DNA of 64,000 nt from Doris montereyensis (lineage: Eukaryota > Mollusca > Gastropoda > Nudibranchia > Dorididae): the NCBI GenBank assembly GCA_037039925.1, contig JAXRKP010001074.1:56001-120000 (forward strand). Reading direction: 5' to 3'. Made by a program: the position numbers and the translations under genes. Position 1 is the stretch's first letter, and the number at the start of each line of letters is the position of its first letter. The notes beneath the pieces are model-generated. The model did no database searches, was not told the DNA's origin, and saw nothing but the letters and a program-made list of their open reading frames with translations. Of this stretch, positions 1 through 21,500 are shown one piece after another.

Positions 1-9343
<9,343 letters not shown>

Positions 9344-9636
9344 TTTGTTTCCAATGCAATCACAGGGTTCCTTCACTTTCAAATTGAAAAAAGACAAGTT
9401 AGAGCTAGATCTTCTCCTTTTCTTTGAGACAAACAAGAAAGGCAAGGTGGCAAGTCAGTCAAGCACATACAACAGCAGACACCTGAGACTGGTGACTAAA
9501 CGAGCAGCAGGAGGCTTGGAGGAGAGTGTGAGGCAGTCAGTAATCACATGAAGTAATATTATTCATACTCGCTAACACGATTACTTTTTCCAGAAAAATG
9601 TCTTAAGGGAAAAAAGACCAAACCCCAAAAAAGTCT

Positions 9637-9800
<164 letters not shown>

Positions 9801-10057
9801 CACTCTCTCTCTATAGCTACTGATCTGTTTCTATTGCTGCTTTTAGTGTTTCAACTAAAAAGAAAAAACAGCCCCCCCCCACCTCCCCAAAAAAGAAGAA
9901 TACATGAAAAGGATGGAGGTTAGGGGCCCCCGTATAGATCCACCTTAACACAGATTATGAAGGCAACATGTCTAAATCTAGATATTTATAGGCATCTAGT
10001 TCTGTTTAGACCTCAGCTAGGTTTTTAGATTTAAATTTAGATTTTAAACACAACCCT

Positions 10058-10113
10058 ACCATCGTTTTTTATCGTTGATTGTTGGTTTTGTGTTGTTGTT
10101 TTTTAACGATGGT
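10058..10113. repeat. Short inverted repeat (hairpin)
   Basis: ACCATCGTT at 10058-10066 pairs with AACGATGGT at 10105-10113. Extra T/A-rich pairing is possible inside. The right arm abuts a SINE. Confidence 0.6.
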
Positions 10114-10352
10114 AAAAGTAAAGTTCCTTTGAGGCCACTACAACGTGAAGAGGAATTGGTAATAATAATCACCCCCTGAATAGGATGCTAAATATCTCAA
10201 TTTTTATTCCCAAGCTGTTGCTGGTACCCGTTTTTACCTGGTTATAGTTTATTTCCCAAGGAATACAACGCCAGTCCTAGCCTTACGAAGATTCGAACCC
10301 CAGACCTCATGATCCTAGGTCCAGCAGTCTAGCCAGGAGGCCACCGATGGCA
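10111..10352 (-). repeat. tRNA-derived SINE (family A)
   Basis: On the minus strand it has a box A-like GGCTAGACTGCTGGACC and a box B GGTTCGAATC after GATCATGAGGTCTG. The body then ends in AAGGAACTTTACTTTTACC, matching the copy at 369. Confidence 0.75.
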
Positions 10353-11339
10353 CACTTTAATGTTAAATTTCAAAAGTTTTTTTATATCTAAAGCATTATT
10401 TATGAAACTGTTTTGTTCTATCTTATAACAGGTGTCTCCAAGCATGACCAAACAAATACTAGTAAAGACTATAGACTTTGATATGTTAACCACTGCAGCA
10501 TTGTCAATGATCTCTAGGCATTGCTGCAATCTAATTAAAGAAAGTTGCGAGTGCGAGGGCTGCCAAAGTTCTCTGATGTGAGCGATGTTATAGTATTTTG
10601 TCCATCTTTGGTCATGTACGTTGCAAAGGTACAGCTTACAGGCTATCTCGGATCATGAGTTATAATTGTTGTTGTTGTTGTTGTTTAGTTATTGTTGTTA
10701 TGGTTAGTGCCATATGTTGTTGTTTATTATCGTTATTACGGCTGTTGTGGTTTATATTTATTTTGATTTAGAAAAAGTCAGGAAAATATACTCATCCCTA
10801 CAACAGGAATCCAACTCTAAATCTCTGGCTGTGACTCATGTTACTCATACGCTTCAAGGACAGACAAGCATCTCTCTTATTATAATCAATCAACACAACT
10901 CTTTACAAAAAAACAACAAAAAACAAACCACATCAACAACCCAAAAACAAAAACAAAAAGAATACGTCAGACAAAACAGTGTATAAACATTGTATTATTT
11001 TACCTCCTAGCTATCACTCAAATTCTCTTTGACTACTTGGTAGAATGAGAAAAAAAATGCCAGATTTAGAGATATTACCTTTCAAACGGACCCAACGTGA
11101 ACGTCGGACTCAACGAAAATAGATTAAAACGCATGACTTGAAAGTTTGCCACTCCACGTAATCTGATTTTCCCATTACAATTACAGAGAATAACACCATC
11201 CAAACATAAATTCTAAAAACAACAACAATAATAATAAATAATGATGATGATGATGAGGATGATGATGTTAAGGATAATGATAAAAACAATATTACCAACG
11301 ACAATAACAATATCAATGATAATAATTAAAAAATAATTA

Positions 11340-11850
<511 letters not shown>

Positions 11851-11859
11851 ATTAATAAT

Positions 11860-12513
11860 GCATGTAAAAATTGATAATACGTTGTACGTGTAATAATACT
11901 TATGTAATAAAAAAATAATAAAAAATAGTAATAAAAATAATTAGCATAATTTAAAAAAGAATGATGGTGATGACGGTAACAATAAATGAACCATTATTGT
12001 GATGATCATTGGCATCAAACGCGCCTGAGCTGGCTGCTCACATTGGATGCTCTAGTTTCCAGTACATGTATCAGAGTAAATACTTGGTCAGGGGAGATCG
12101 AGTACCTAGAAATAATCGGTGGCACTCTCCTCCACATTCGGCTGAAAAGGTATAGAACTATTTTTAATTGCCAGATTGGTCGATTAGCCGAAAAGTAGAA
12201 AAAAGGGGTTCTCTCACTGATGATGGTCCTTTTCTTTAGGGTTTAATTTTTTATTAGAGTGTTAGTAACTGTATCTTGGAATTTTTACACAAATATCTAT
12301 TCAAACATTAACTTTAAATTATTGTTTTTGAGAGATGGCTCGAAAATGTACGCTATTATACGAGAGACGCGATCAATAAAAATTTTGGCCCTTAAACTAT
12401 CAGGCTATATACATTTTGGTCGGGCCTGTTTGCAGTTGTTCATCTCTTACATTTCAATACAACCAGGTCCAGGTCTTGATCTAGGCCTAGATCTATTTGG
12501 TACATTTCTCAAC
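11860..12513. promoter_or_regulatory. MED10 upstream region
   Basis: Presumed promoter and 5' UTR by position only. An open frame runs in phase with the MED10 start from 12259, but its sequence is not MED10-like and MED10 proteins normally begin at MAEKF. A CTAGGCCTAGATCTA palindromic motif lies just upstream of the start. No TATA box was recognised with confidence. Confidence 0.4.
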
Positions 12514-12635
12514 ATGGCAGAAAAATTTGAAGCTCTAGAACAGCAGCTTGAACTTTTCATAGAAAATACTCGTCAGATGGGTATAATTGTTAGTGATTTT
12601 CAGCCCAACGGCCAAAATGTGTTGAATCAAAAAAT
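12514..12635 (+). CDS. MED10: MED10 exon 1
   Basis: 40 codons plus two bases, from ATG (MAEKF) to AAA-AT|GTAAGT. The tail IIVSDFQPNGQNVLNQK is the best-conserved MED10 block. CTAGATCTAG palindromes flank the exon on both sides. Confidence 0.94.
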
Positions 12636-15600
12636 GTAAGTGTGTCAATCATTCATCTCCAGATCTAGATCTAGAGAGTTGAGATTCTAGCTCTCTCTCG
12701 ATATCTGGAGAGGTAAGTCTAGATATCTAGATCTAGAGTGGTCTAATTTCTGTACGACTACCTAAGACCAGTTTTTAAAAAGTCATGTAAAAAAGAAACC
12801 TATTAATGTAAATAAATCATCCTATGATGCTGGAAGGCATCTAAAAATAGTCTATCTTGTAGACCTATCTGATAAAAGTAGCTAGCTACCTTTGAAAACC
12901 CTCATAATAACTTGTTGGGAATAAGAAAAAAAAGTTATCTATTTTTACAGACCTGCCGTTCTGATTTTACCAACATTTTCCCAATTTTCTGACTTTTTTA
13001 TTTAGCATTTCAAGCCATGAACGAACCAATCCATTTGACAGATTGGATAGATACATAAAAAAAATACCCAAACATAATTGAATACACATGACATCATATC
13101 AACGTAATAAGTGAATCGAGTGAGAAGTCATTTCACTGCCTTAATCGACAGGCATGACCTCGTAGGCGATTTTTCCATGCGGGTCCTCGTTGAACGTGTC
13201 GTTCTTTACAAAGAGAATGAAGGGGGGGGGGGGGTGTTTCTATGGGCCCTGTTGTAGCCGACGTTTTGTTGAGTGCGATCTCGATGGATGTGGCTCACAC
13301 TGTAGTAATTCATTTTATGGTTTGAATTATCTAAAATATGAAACATTGAGGTTCTCAGATTCAGTGGCAGGATTTTCCTATAGCAGAACAAGATCTGCAC
13401 GTAATGTCAATATTGCATGCAACCTCCATAAAGCGTCAATACATACCTCGCATCTGCATTGCATACTGTTGCAGTGTGTCTTAAAGAACATTTGAGCACA
13501 TGCTCCAAATCTTTCACAATATTGATGACATATTGGTGAGCCCTTTGGTTGAGCTCATCCAATGCGTGCTCAATGGGATTCGTGTCAGGCGAGGTAGTAG
13601 GCTAATCTATGACACAAAATTGCTAATGTTAAAAAAATCTTTGGGTGTTTTTTTTTCTGTGTGAGGTCATAATTTATCTTGCTGAAATTTTATGCAGTGC
13701 CGTTTACTCTTAACACAGAAAGAGGTGTTTGATGATGGTATGAAAATCCGCCACACAAGCGAACATTTCCTCCTCCTCCTAATCTATTATGCTGGCACAT
13801 GCGAATTGCTCTCTTGGACAGCGCCAAGGTGTCGCCAGAAAATGGCCAATGTGAGGATACCTATTTCTTACGTTTACAAGCTTCATCTCATGGAGTCTAC
13901 AATGCACGGTTGGGGTCTTGACAGCTCTGCATGTACCATGCATTTGCACTGCTGTTCTAATGAGGTTTTGAATAAATAATAATATAGTATATATATATAT
14001 AATAAAGTCAACACTTTTTCTTTATTTATTGAATAATCTTCAACTGTTTTTTCTCTTCACCCAGCCAAACCATGGTAACTGAAATGAACGAGATTGATAA
14101 ACTTGAACCCAAATACAAGATGTTCAAGTTCCATTGGAAGTCTTTGAGAGTAAGTTTCACAAGTTTAAACCATAGATCTATTTTCTTTGAATTTAAATGA
14201 ATATTTATCAATTACTTGTTTAAATGAAATCACAAGCTGAATGTAAACATATGGGGAAAACCTTAAAAAAAAATCTTCATCATATACAAAATTTTCATTT
14301 TTCATGCAGTGTACAAAACTCGTCCCTCTTAGTTGGCCGACATGGTGCACCTGGGTCACGCTGACCGAGGTCAGCAAAGGGCCACCACAGGTAGCGTTCA
14401 CTCCTTGCTAGCTTTGCCGCATAACGTTAATTTATAGGTCCAATTAATGAGCTTGTATCTGAGATAGCCATCGACAACAAATGTGAAGGCTTCCCCAACT
14501 TTAAAAAGAGTGTTGTGATAGACTGATGAAATAAATTTATCAAGAAGTGTTTCGTTTCCACACAATCAAAGCCTAAATTAGGTCCATCATTTCAGTACAA
14601 TAACAGCCATAGGGTATTAAGTAAAACGCTTTAATACAAAATATGTACAGGCGAATGCCATCAAACTTTCACAAAAGAAGGACAATACATACATGTACGT
14701 ACATACTAAAAGATAGTTTGCATTCATCACGATGAACAGAACAATATCGATTTTTGTAATACTCCAATAATGAGACTAACGGAAAGAAACAATATCATTG
14801 AAGGAATAACTCTTAAACACAATGAAATAAGATATGTATCATTTTGTACTTGTACATTTAATGTTACTTGCAGGTCGGTCTGAGTGCATGCACCGGGGGG
14901 GGGGGGGGGCTGTTTTCTAATATATGTGTGCATTCATTATGAACTTCATTCTCATTTGTGAGTTTATAATGCCTCATGCTCGTCTCTTTATCCTTGCAAT
15001 TGACTGGTGACAGCTTTCCGTTCCCTGTTCACCTAGCAACCCAGCCCCAATTTGTACTGTCGTATATGTGGAGTGCAATGGTGCTCTAAAATATGCTGTT
15101 TTGTGATTGTTTTGTTTGAAAGCTTTGTCTCTATACATGCTCATGTATGTGTCTATATCCTGTTGAATGTTATTAATTGAATTTTCATTAATTGTCTTTG
15201 TGTGTGAAACTGCTTTGTGGGCTTTACTAAATGCTTTGTTGAAAACTAACGCTATCGTGTGTGCTTCACCAATAACTATTGGGCAATGTGTGCATGCCAT
15301 TGTCTGTGTGATGATTGTTTGCGTACGTGTATAAACTTTTTCTTGTTAGTATTTATGACAGTGGTTGCCAATAAAAGATCAACTGTGGCATGATTTTGTG
15401 TTTGGTAAGAACTTTATCTAAGGATGATGCAATGGGGTCCGATCTATGTGTAAGTTTTTCATGTGTTATTTGTAATAACTTATGTTCAGCGTCCCATACT
15501 TCTTGAGTGTATGTGGCTTTATCAATGTCTTGTCGCTGAAAAGCAGGCAAGAACAGCTGCCATATTGTTTTAATACCTGCCCGAGCTCTGTGAGATAAGT

Positions 15601-18600
15601 GTCTGTCTGACATGTAATTTTGTTGTCCATGGAATGTGCTGCTGTCTCGCATTTTATCACACATCAGTGGCTTTCTCTTTGCCTGTTTTCTTTATGTGTT
15701 AAGTTTTCTTTCCACATTTGCAGCAAAATTCACCAGCGGCAAAATGATGATTCTCTAAGGTGGGATCCATACTAGATTTATTTGAAAAAATATGAGTGGT
15801 CAGTAAAAATCGATTGGATAAAGGAAAATCGGTTAATATGATTTACGCTCAAAGAAAACACGTTGCATGCATACTTAACTTAGGCAAAACAGGGAGTGGG
15901 TGGAGGAAGAACGTTATAACTTTGTAAGGGTTTGTGACCTTAAATTAATTTTCTCTACAGAGTGAAGTGCGATAACCAATCTTTGAAATAAACTCTTTTT
16001 AGATTAATTATGTTAGTGTATTTTTTGCAAGTAGATCAAATATAATGACCAAAGCAAACAAAACGAGAAATATACACACATATTAAAAATGCTTTTTTCA
16101 GAAAAGTTACAAATCCAAGAGAAATGATACTTTCACAGAGAACAGACAAGATGTTGATACTATGGTAGAAACAAAGACGGAGACAATCAGTATGAGAGAA
16201 GCGCTGTTATAGCGAGATAAAATAGTGTCATTTTTTAATAAAAATCTCAACGGAGCGATCAGCTACTCGGGAATCCAGCTGACCGTGCTTGACCCCTGAG
16301 AGGTGAGCGCACGTGGGTAATTAATGAGTTTTGCCGCCCACAACTAAGAGGGATGATTTGCTACAGGATTTCGACGCTGTGCGTGGACAATAGGAAAGTT
16401 GCCATTGTCGTACGTATCAGTTACATTGCTACTAATCTTGTATATTCTTGAAATGTAAATCATTTTAACTACTTTCGGGTAGAAACTTTTCTTTTCTTTT
16501 CATTTGGATACAGAGAGTGATAAAGTAATATTTATGATAGTAATACGGTCGTTGCTGCTTAGCGTCACAGGGTTTTGTTCCTTGTCTTTCCATGGTGCTA
16601 TCCATAGTATGGCCATATCCATGTGTGTTAATTCTGGGCTGTCGCCTGGTTCTTTGTTTCTATAAAAACCTGTCCAATCGTACGTTGTAAACTAAATTAG
16701 TTTAGCACACCTAAGACTCATAGAAAAAAGTTAGCGTTTGATCACTCTGCTTTCCTTAGCCCTAGGTTGCGTAAGAATCCGGGGAAATGGTGAAGCCGTC
16801 TGCTGTCTTACAGAAATCAAGACAACATGACTTCATGTAAGAATGCGTAACATGTACCAGTATTCCTTGGTCGCGTGAAAAATGATGTTCCTGGCGTCAA
16901 ATTTAGCGTTTTGATTGGACGTTGTTCTTCTCATCATACCAAGGCCCCCGTGACTCTAAGCCCCCTGTGACAATTTTTCAGTGGCTTTCGATAACAAAAT
17001 TCTGTTAAAAGCCACTTAGCTTTCTCATGACCGAATGGTTCCACTATCCACCATGATACTTAATGGCAGCGACTGTATTAACTACGAGAAACAACAACCC
17101 AAGATAACCAGCATATGAAGTAATACAACATGGAGCAAAGTAAATACCGGTAAAAAGACAGCCAGCACATCACTATCAGTCTTGTAAATATACTATTCAC
17201 ATGTTGGGAACAGAAGAAGAAAAAATCTCTAAAAGAATACTGTCCAGTCATAATGCAACTATCTAGATCTACTATAAAGCATGTTTTGTTATGTTTTTTA
17301 TTTCTTTGTTCAGTTATATCGATCAGGAAGGAATCCCAATCTGTACACCAAGGATTGTCTAGAGAAAGCTTTGTCAAAGAATGAGCAGGTGAAAGGAAAA
17401 CAGACAATTTGAAGGTAAGTAGAATAGAACTGCTGGGAGAATTCATTCATTATTTTATGGGTGGGTGGAAGGGTCTTCTTTTGTTTTCTGTCACTGTCAG
17501 TTTTGTAGTTTTGTTTGGCTTTGTCAGATGAATGTTCAAATGTGTGTCTTTGGAAGCTCTCTGCATTTCATACCAACAGCTGATTAGTTTTGACTTTCAG
17601 AACATTTTACCTTGTTTATTATAGCAGTAGTTCTGTTTAGGCCGGGAGAAGAAATTAAAACCTAAAATGACATAAAAATATGACTCAGATGCAAATTTAA
17701 GATGTATAAATAAAAACTGGGGTCCATTGATATAATTTATGTGTAGTGGTAATTCCTGTTGTAGCCGATTAGACATAAATTATTAGATCATTGGTTGAAA
17801 TTCTGTTGTTGGTAGTGGTAGTTGTTTTTATTTTTGCTTGGCTCAAATAATCTTGACCCAAGAAAAACGCAGCTTGATGCCACAATCGCTTCCACCTTGT
17901 GAGGGCCTGCTGTTGAACGTGAACACTCTGACAGATGATTGACAGCAGCAGACACTAGCTGAAGCTCTGTCAAGCAGGACATTGTAGTCATGGTGTTAGA
18001 AGGGAAGGTCACATGTTTACTGTTACATAATCAACCCACGAACGCGCATCTTGTGCCCACGATCACTTCCACTCAGGTGGGGAATGTCACGCATTTTTTT
18101 ATGTAATGAAATTAAATTTTCGAAAGGTATATATGAATAGGTAAATTAGTCTGACGTAGATTTTTTCTCTGTGTGAGGAAAAATTTGTTCTATGCACAGT
18201 CGTGGAATGTTTAACTTGTTGTTCAATCGCACTGTAATTTAGCCCACTCTCACTGAAGGCCATATGGTTTTCAGACTCTCATAATTCTACGTGTCAATAT
18301 ATTGTGTGAAATAAAAAAAGGCAATACACAGAGGATTGAGCTTTAGTAAATCAATGCACATTCCAATCTCAATTGAGCTTAGTCAGTCACGGCAATACCC
18401 GAGGGCCAAGTTTCACATCTATTGCCATGAAGCCAACCACACAGTGGCCATGGCCACACCCGAAAACGTACATGTACGTCCTGCATGCTTCTTGGGTAAA
18501 AACGAAAATGGCGTACATATATGTCCTGCCCGCTTCAAGGGACAACATCAACATGCAAAAATGTGTATCGCTCACAATATCAACCAAAGTAAGAAGTTAA

Positions 18601-19343
18601 ACATCTGTGACACAACTCAGATGAACATATATAACCTTTTGCCATCAATACTTCTGAAGTCTGCATTAACTCGATTTCAGGCTTGTAAATTAAAGAAACA
18701 TTACTACGTAAAAATGATGTACTTATTATAGTTACCGTTGAAATAAGCCAATAGTTTCCAACTTTGAGATGAATGTTTACAATTTTAAGATGCCTTTTGG
18801 CCATCTTTTGACACACGTGAGGTCTTTGTTTTCCATTTGAAGGATTACATCATAATAACCTGTTTTATTTTTAGTGCGCCCGACACGTTCAGAATATATA
18901 TATGTCAATGATCATAAAGAGCGTATTAATTTAGATTGTTACCTAGGTTTAAGAACCATCAATACATTTAATGAGAACTATAATCATATATTTTATAATA
19001 TCTCTTTGATAGTTGCTACTAGAGATAATAATAATTTGTCTGTCTAGCATTGTATATAATGTAATATAATCGTATTCATGGTTATAACAAGACTCGGCTA
19101 CAGCAGGATTTTCTTCCCAGACCCGTCTGTCCCGTTGTGACCGAGCTCCACTGTACTAGTGTTACTAGGATTAGGAAATTATTAGAGAAATTTATAAGAA
19201 TTACAATGTATGTATTTTGTGGTCATTCCAATTTCTCTTGTTCACAGCGATTTAAAGCCATGCTCTTGGTTGAACTTTCCAAAGTGTTTCCTAGTGAAAT
19301 GGAAATGTACAGAGCTCTGAAACAAGGAAGAGGTCCAACATAA
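12514..19343 (+). CDS. MED10: Mediator complex subunit 10
   Basis: MED10 is a small subunit of the Mediator middle module, which links transcription factors to RNA polymerase II in the nucleus (family knowledge). Four exons: 12514-12635, 14065-14149, 17314-17414, 19248-19343. Exon 1 encodes MAEKFEALEQQLELFIENTR then QMGIIVSDFQP, strongly MED10. Later hallmarks are VTEMNEIDK, VPLEVFE, YIDQ, NPNLYTKDCLEKALSKNEQV and LVELSKVFP. The hallmarks occur in different frames: exon 2 lacks one base, exon 3 lacks two, and the exon 2/3 join needs one more. Supplying four bases gives 135 codons, the usual MED10 length. With intact splice sites and a poly(A) signal this looks like a real gene with consensus errors, not a retrocopy. 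A degenerate pseudogene is the alternative. Confidence 0.9.
13195..13985 (-). pseudogene. Degenerate Tc1/mariner-like transposase
   Basis: On the minus strand, pieces in several frames resemble a Tc1-type transposase in the right order. An RLHEM.L..R.RYPHIGHF segment (DNA-binding to linker) lies around 13850-13940. Near 13560 is the catalytic-domain block SPDTNPIEHALDEL, with the Asp and the PIEH motif typical of the family. Stops and frameshifts are frequent. It sits in MED10 intron 1, opposite to the gene. Terminal inverted repeats were not found. Confidence 0.72.
14065..14149 (+). CDS. MED10: MED10 exon 2, frameshifted
   Basis: The acceptor is TTCACCCAG. It reads QTMVTEMNEIDKLEPK in the frame continued from exon 1. 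The expected continuation IQDVQVPLEVFE lies in the frame reached by adding one base at the A-run 14111-14113. The donor is AGA|GTAAGT. Confidence 0.87.
14974..15664 (-). pseudogene. Relic of a repeated, probably TE-derived protein
   Basis: Two open stretches on the minus strand. The upstream one (15353-15664) includes a KVLTKH..MPQLIFYWQ region in one frame and SFIGNHCHKY in another. The downstream one (14974-15300) ends SINNIQQDIDTYMSMYR..GAGLLGEQGTESCHQSI. I recall a family of uncharacterised repeated proteins in cnidarian and mollusc genomes with a G-FIGNH-x-H block and a G-LGEQG-x-ES block in this order. The transposon class is not known to me. Broken by stops and lying in MED10 intron 2, antisense. 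Confidence 0.5.
15700..17313. other. MED10 intron 2, remainder
   Basis: No gene recognised. It contains an imperfect palindrome at 16981-17019 (AGTGGCTTT..AAAGCCACT) and a more GC-rich patch near 16250-16400. Confidence 0.5.
17314..17414 (+). CDS. MED10: MED10 exon 3, two apparent one-base deletions
   Basis: The acceptor is TTGTTCAG. YIDQ reads in one frame, NPNLYTKDCLEKALSKNEQV then KGK in a second, and DNLK in a third up to the donor AAG|GTAAGT. The shifts fall at the G-run 17326-17327 and beside the A-run 17397-17400. One more base is needed at the exon 2/3 join. Confidence 0.85.
17415..19247. other. MED10 intron 3, no gene recognised
   Basis: A 131-codon open frame at 18336-18731 lacks homology that I recognise. 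It covers a local duplication (two CGTACAT..TGTCCTGC blocks about 45 bp apart), so I do not call it a gene. Confidence 0.45.
19248..19343 (+). CDS. MED10: MED10 exon 4 (C-terminus)
   Basis: The acceptor is TTCACAG. It is an open frame RFKAMLLVELSKVFPSEMEM then YRALKQGRGPT and TAA. It matches the family's KFK..L..ELSKVFP ending. Confidence 0.93.
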   Translation, partial: RFKAMLLVELSKVFPSEMEMYRALKQGRGPT

Positions 19344-19715
19344 CGTCTTTTTTCTTTCTTTCTTTTATTTTCTTTTCAAAAGTCATTTGTCATTGTAATA
19401 TAATGTCATTGTCACCAATGAAAAATGTAAATATACCAATTTTTTTAGATCATGGTGCTGAGTGGGTTGTTTTAATGGATAAAATGTCCTTGCAGAATTT
19501 CCATTAAAAGTAGAATCTGAGTCTGGGTTTCATTGTTGTAAATATATATCGTTCTGCTTTAAATTTTTGTTATTGTTTTTGTTTGAGTCGTAAGAAGGAA
19601 TTTCCCTGCATCGTTGTCCCATTGCCACAAGATTTTTTTATGATTCTGTTATTGAGTGTTATGTCCAAAATAAGAAACAAGTTGGATGTCATATATGATG
19701 ATAACTGGATGATGA

Positions 19716-19721
19716 AATAAA
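19716..19721 (+). terminator. Poly(A) signal of MED10
   Basis: AATAAA about 370 bp after the MED10 stop, in an AT-rich 3' UTR-like stretch. Confidence 0.6.
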
Positions 19722-20274
19722 ATTACTTTTCAACGTAAAGAAAAATATTTAATCAAGGGTGGTATTTACATAAAAATGTATCGGCCACTGCTTTAATAAA
19801 TGTTGGTGAAATTGTGAAAGATTTTGAATCATCACTCGCTTAGTAGATGATTTAGAGATGAGAAATTTATCAAAAATGTTACGTAAACAAAATCATCAAA
19901 TTTAATCTAAATCTTGAGTATTTCTCTCTGAAAGTTTTAAGTTGCAAAATTAAGAAATTACGTCTTTGATTTGTAAAATTTGGGTCATTTGTGAGGGAAA
20001 GCTGTAGGGTATTAGATGTTTCTCATGGCATTTTTAGTTTTACGTTGAACATGATGTTTCAGAATATGAAATAAAATACATGTTTTCCTCACTCATTTGT
20101 CAATGGCAGACTTTATTTTAATGAGAGAGAAAAAGCACATTTCATAATCATTGTCAAAACTCAGTGTTACCGATATATTTAATGTTACCAATTTTATGAA
20201 TGGTGATTAAAGGTGTTTTTGGTTTTGGCAGACTGCAAAACCAGTTCTGTGTGATTGTAAAGTGTGAGGGGTTG

Positions 20275-20405
20275 GCGGGCGCTGCTGGTAGGTCCTATTT
20301 CTTTCCTTTCCTTCTTTCACTTATCTTTCATCTTGCTGTTTTCTCTTAATTCACCCTCACATCACCGCAATGGTGGACGGGGTAAATTTCAATGAAACAT
20401 ACAAA
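20275..20405 (-). repeat. Rep130 interspersed repeat, copy 2 (reversed)
   Basis: Reverse-oriented copy: GCTGGTAGGTCCTATTTCTT, TTATCTTTCATCTTGCTGTT, then CACCGCAATGGTGGACGGGG and TTTCAATGAAAC. Confidence 0.7.
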
Positions 20406-21339
20406 CAAATGTAGAGTACACGTTTGTTTTGTGTAAATAACAGGAGTCTATATTTTGGTTTATTATATGATATGACTTGAATGGAAATTTGGTAAAACGT
20501 ATTTGTTGTATGGAGAATTTTTAAATTACATGTGTGAGCCACAGACCAGTCTTTGGTTAAGTTAGGCCTGGGGTAGGCATAATGGTCACCGATTCAAAGG
20601 TTCTCTCAGAGTTTTCGAACACTCCATACCTACAATACACAGCAAGGCACGAGACCAGTTTCAGAGAACTAAGTTATCCTTTAACTTTAGCCATCTGTTT
20701 TTACTTAATCACCCGTGCTTGCTGAAAATGAAAAACAACTCTTGACAAACTCTTGACAAACTCTTGAAAATGAAAAACAACTCCAGCAAGGTCGGAAATA
20801 TTTCGGAATTTTCATACTCAGGTCTGAAATGGTCGGAAATTGATGTCTTGGGTAGGAAAACAAGTAGGAAATGGGGCTCAGGTAGTAAAAACAGGGTTTC
20901 CATCCATCAGGGAAATCCTTCAAAACGCAAAAAAATCTTTCCCGGTCGAGAAAATACCAGGGGAAATGATGCATTGAGGACGAACATGAGGGAAAATCAG
21001 GAAATCGAAGTAGACATGAATAATTATCGGCACCGCGAAATAGGAAAATGAGAGTCAGATGGTGGACGATGGGTGATCACTTTATCATCCATTTCGGTCA
21101 TGCATACTTTGCTGTTTGGCGATTCTTTCATGTTGAAACTTAACTATTCGATACCTCCTTTAAAATTTTAAAGTTTGCCCGGGGAATTAGTATCGGATTT
21201 CGACACAAAGCTTTCAATACTTCCTTTAGTTTTAGTGCCTATACAATACCATGAACTGCGTATCTACTTTCTACGGCTCAGCCTCCTTTTTCAATTTAAC
21301 TTTTACTCTGGAGAGATTAAGAATGCTGTGTGTGTTATA

Positions 21340-21500
21340 AAGCCGATCCCGCACGTTGTTGTATGGTTTGTGTCAAAGGGAGAGAGACAGAGGGCAATGT
21401 GCATATATTAAGTCCGATTGCGCACGTGTGTGTGTAAGAAGGCTAGACAGAATGTTTGTGTGTGTTTAATGCGACCAATCGCGCATGTGTGTACTAGTAT
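21340..21500. repeat. Diverged tandem repeat, about 70 bp, two to three copies
   Basis: CCGATCCCGCACGTTG, CCGATTGCGCACGTGT and CCAATCGCGCATGTGT recur at regular spacing with GTGTGT-rich spacers. Confidence 0.55.

Noticed and set aside
12259..12513. N-terminal extension of MED10 from an upstream ATG
   Set aside because: MED10 proteins begin at MAEKF and the extra 85 residues show no conservation that I recognise. More likely a 5' UTR.
18336..18731. 131-codon open frame with repeated PACF/PARF blocks
   Set aside because: It covers a local sequence duplication, has no homology I know, and overlaps an equally open antisense frame.
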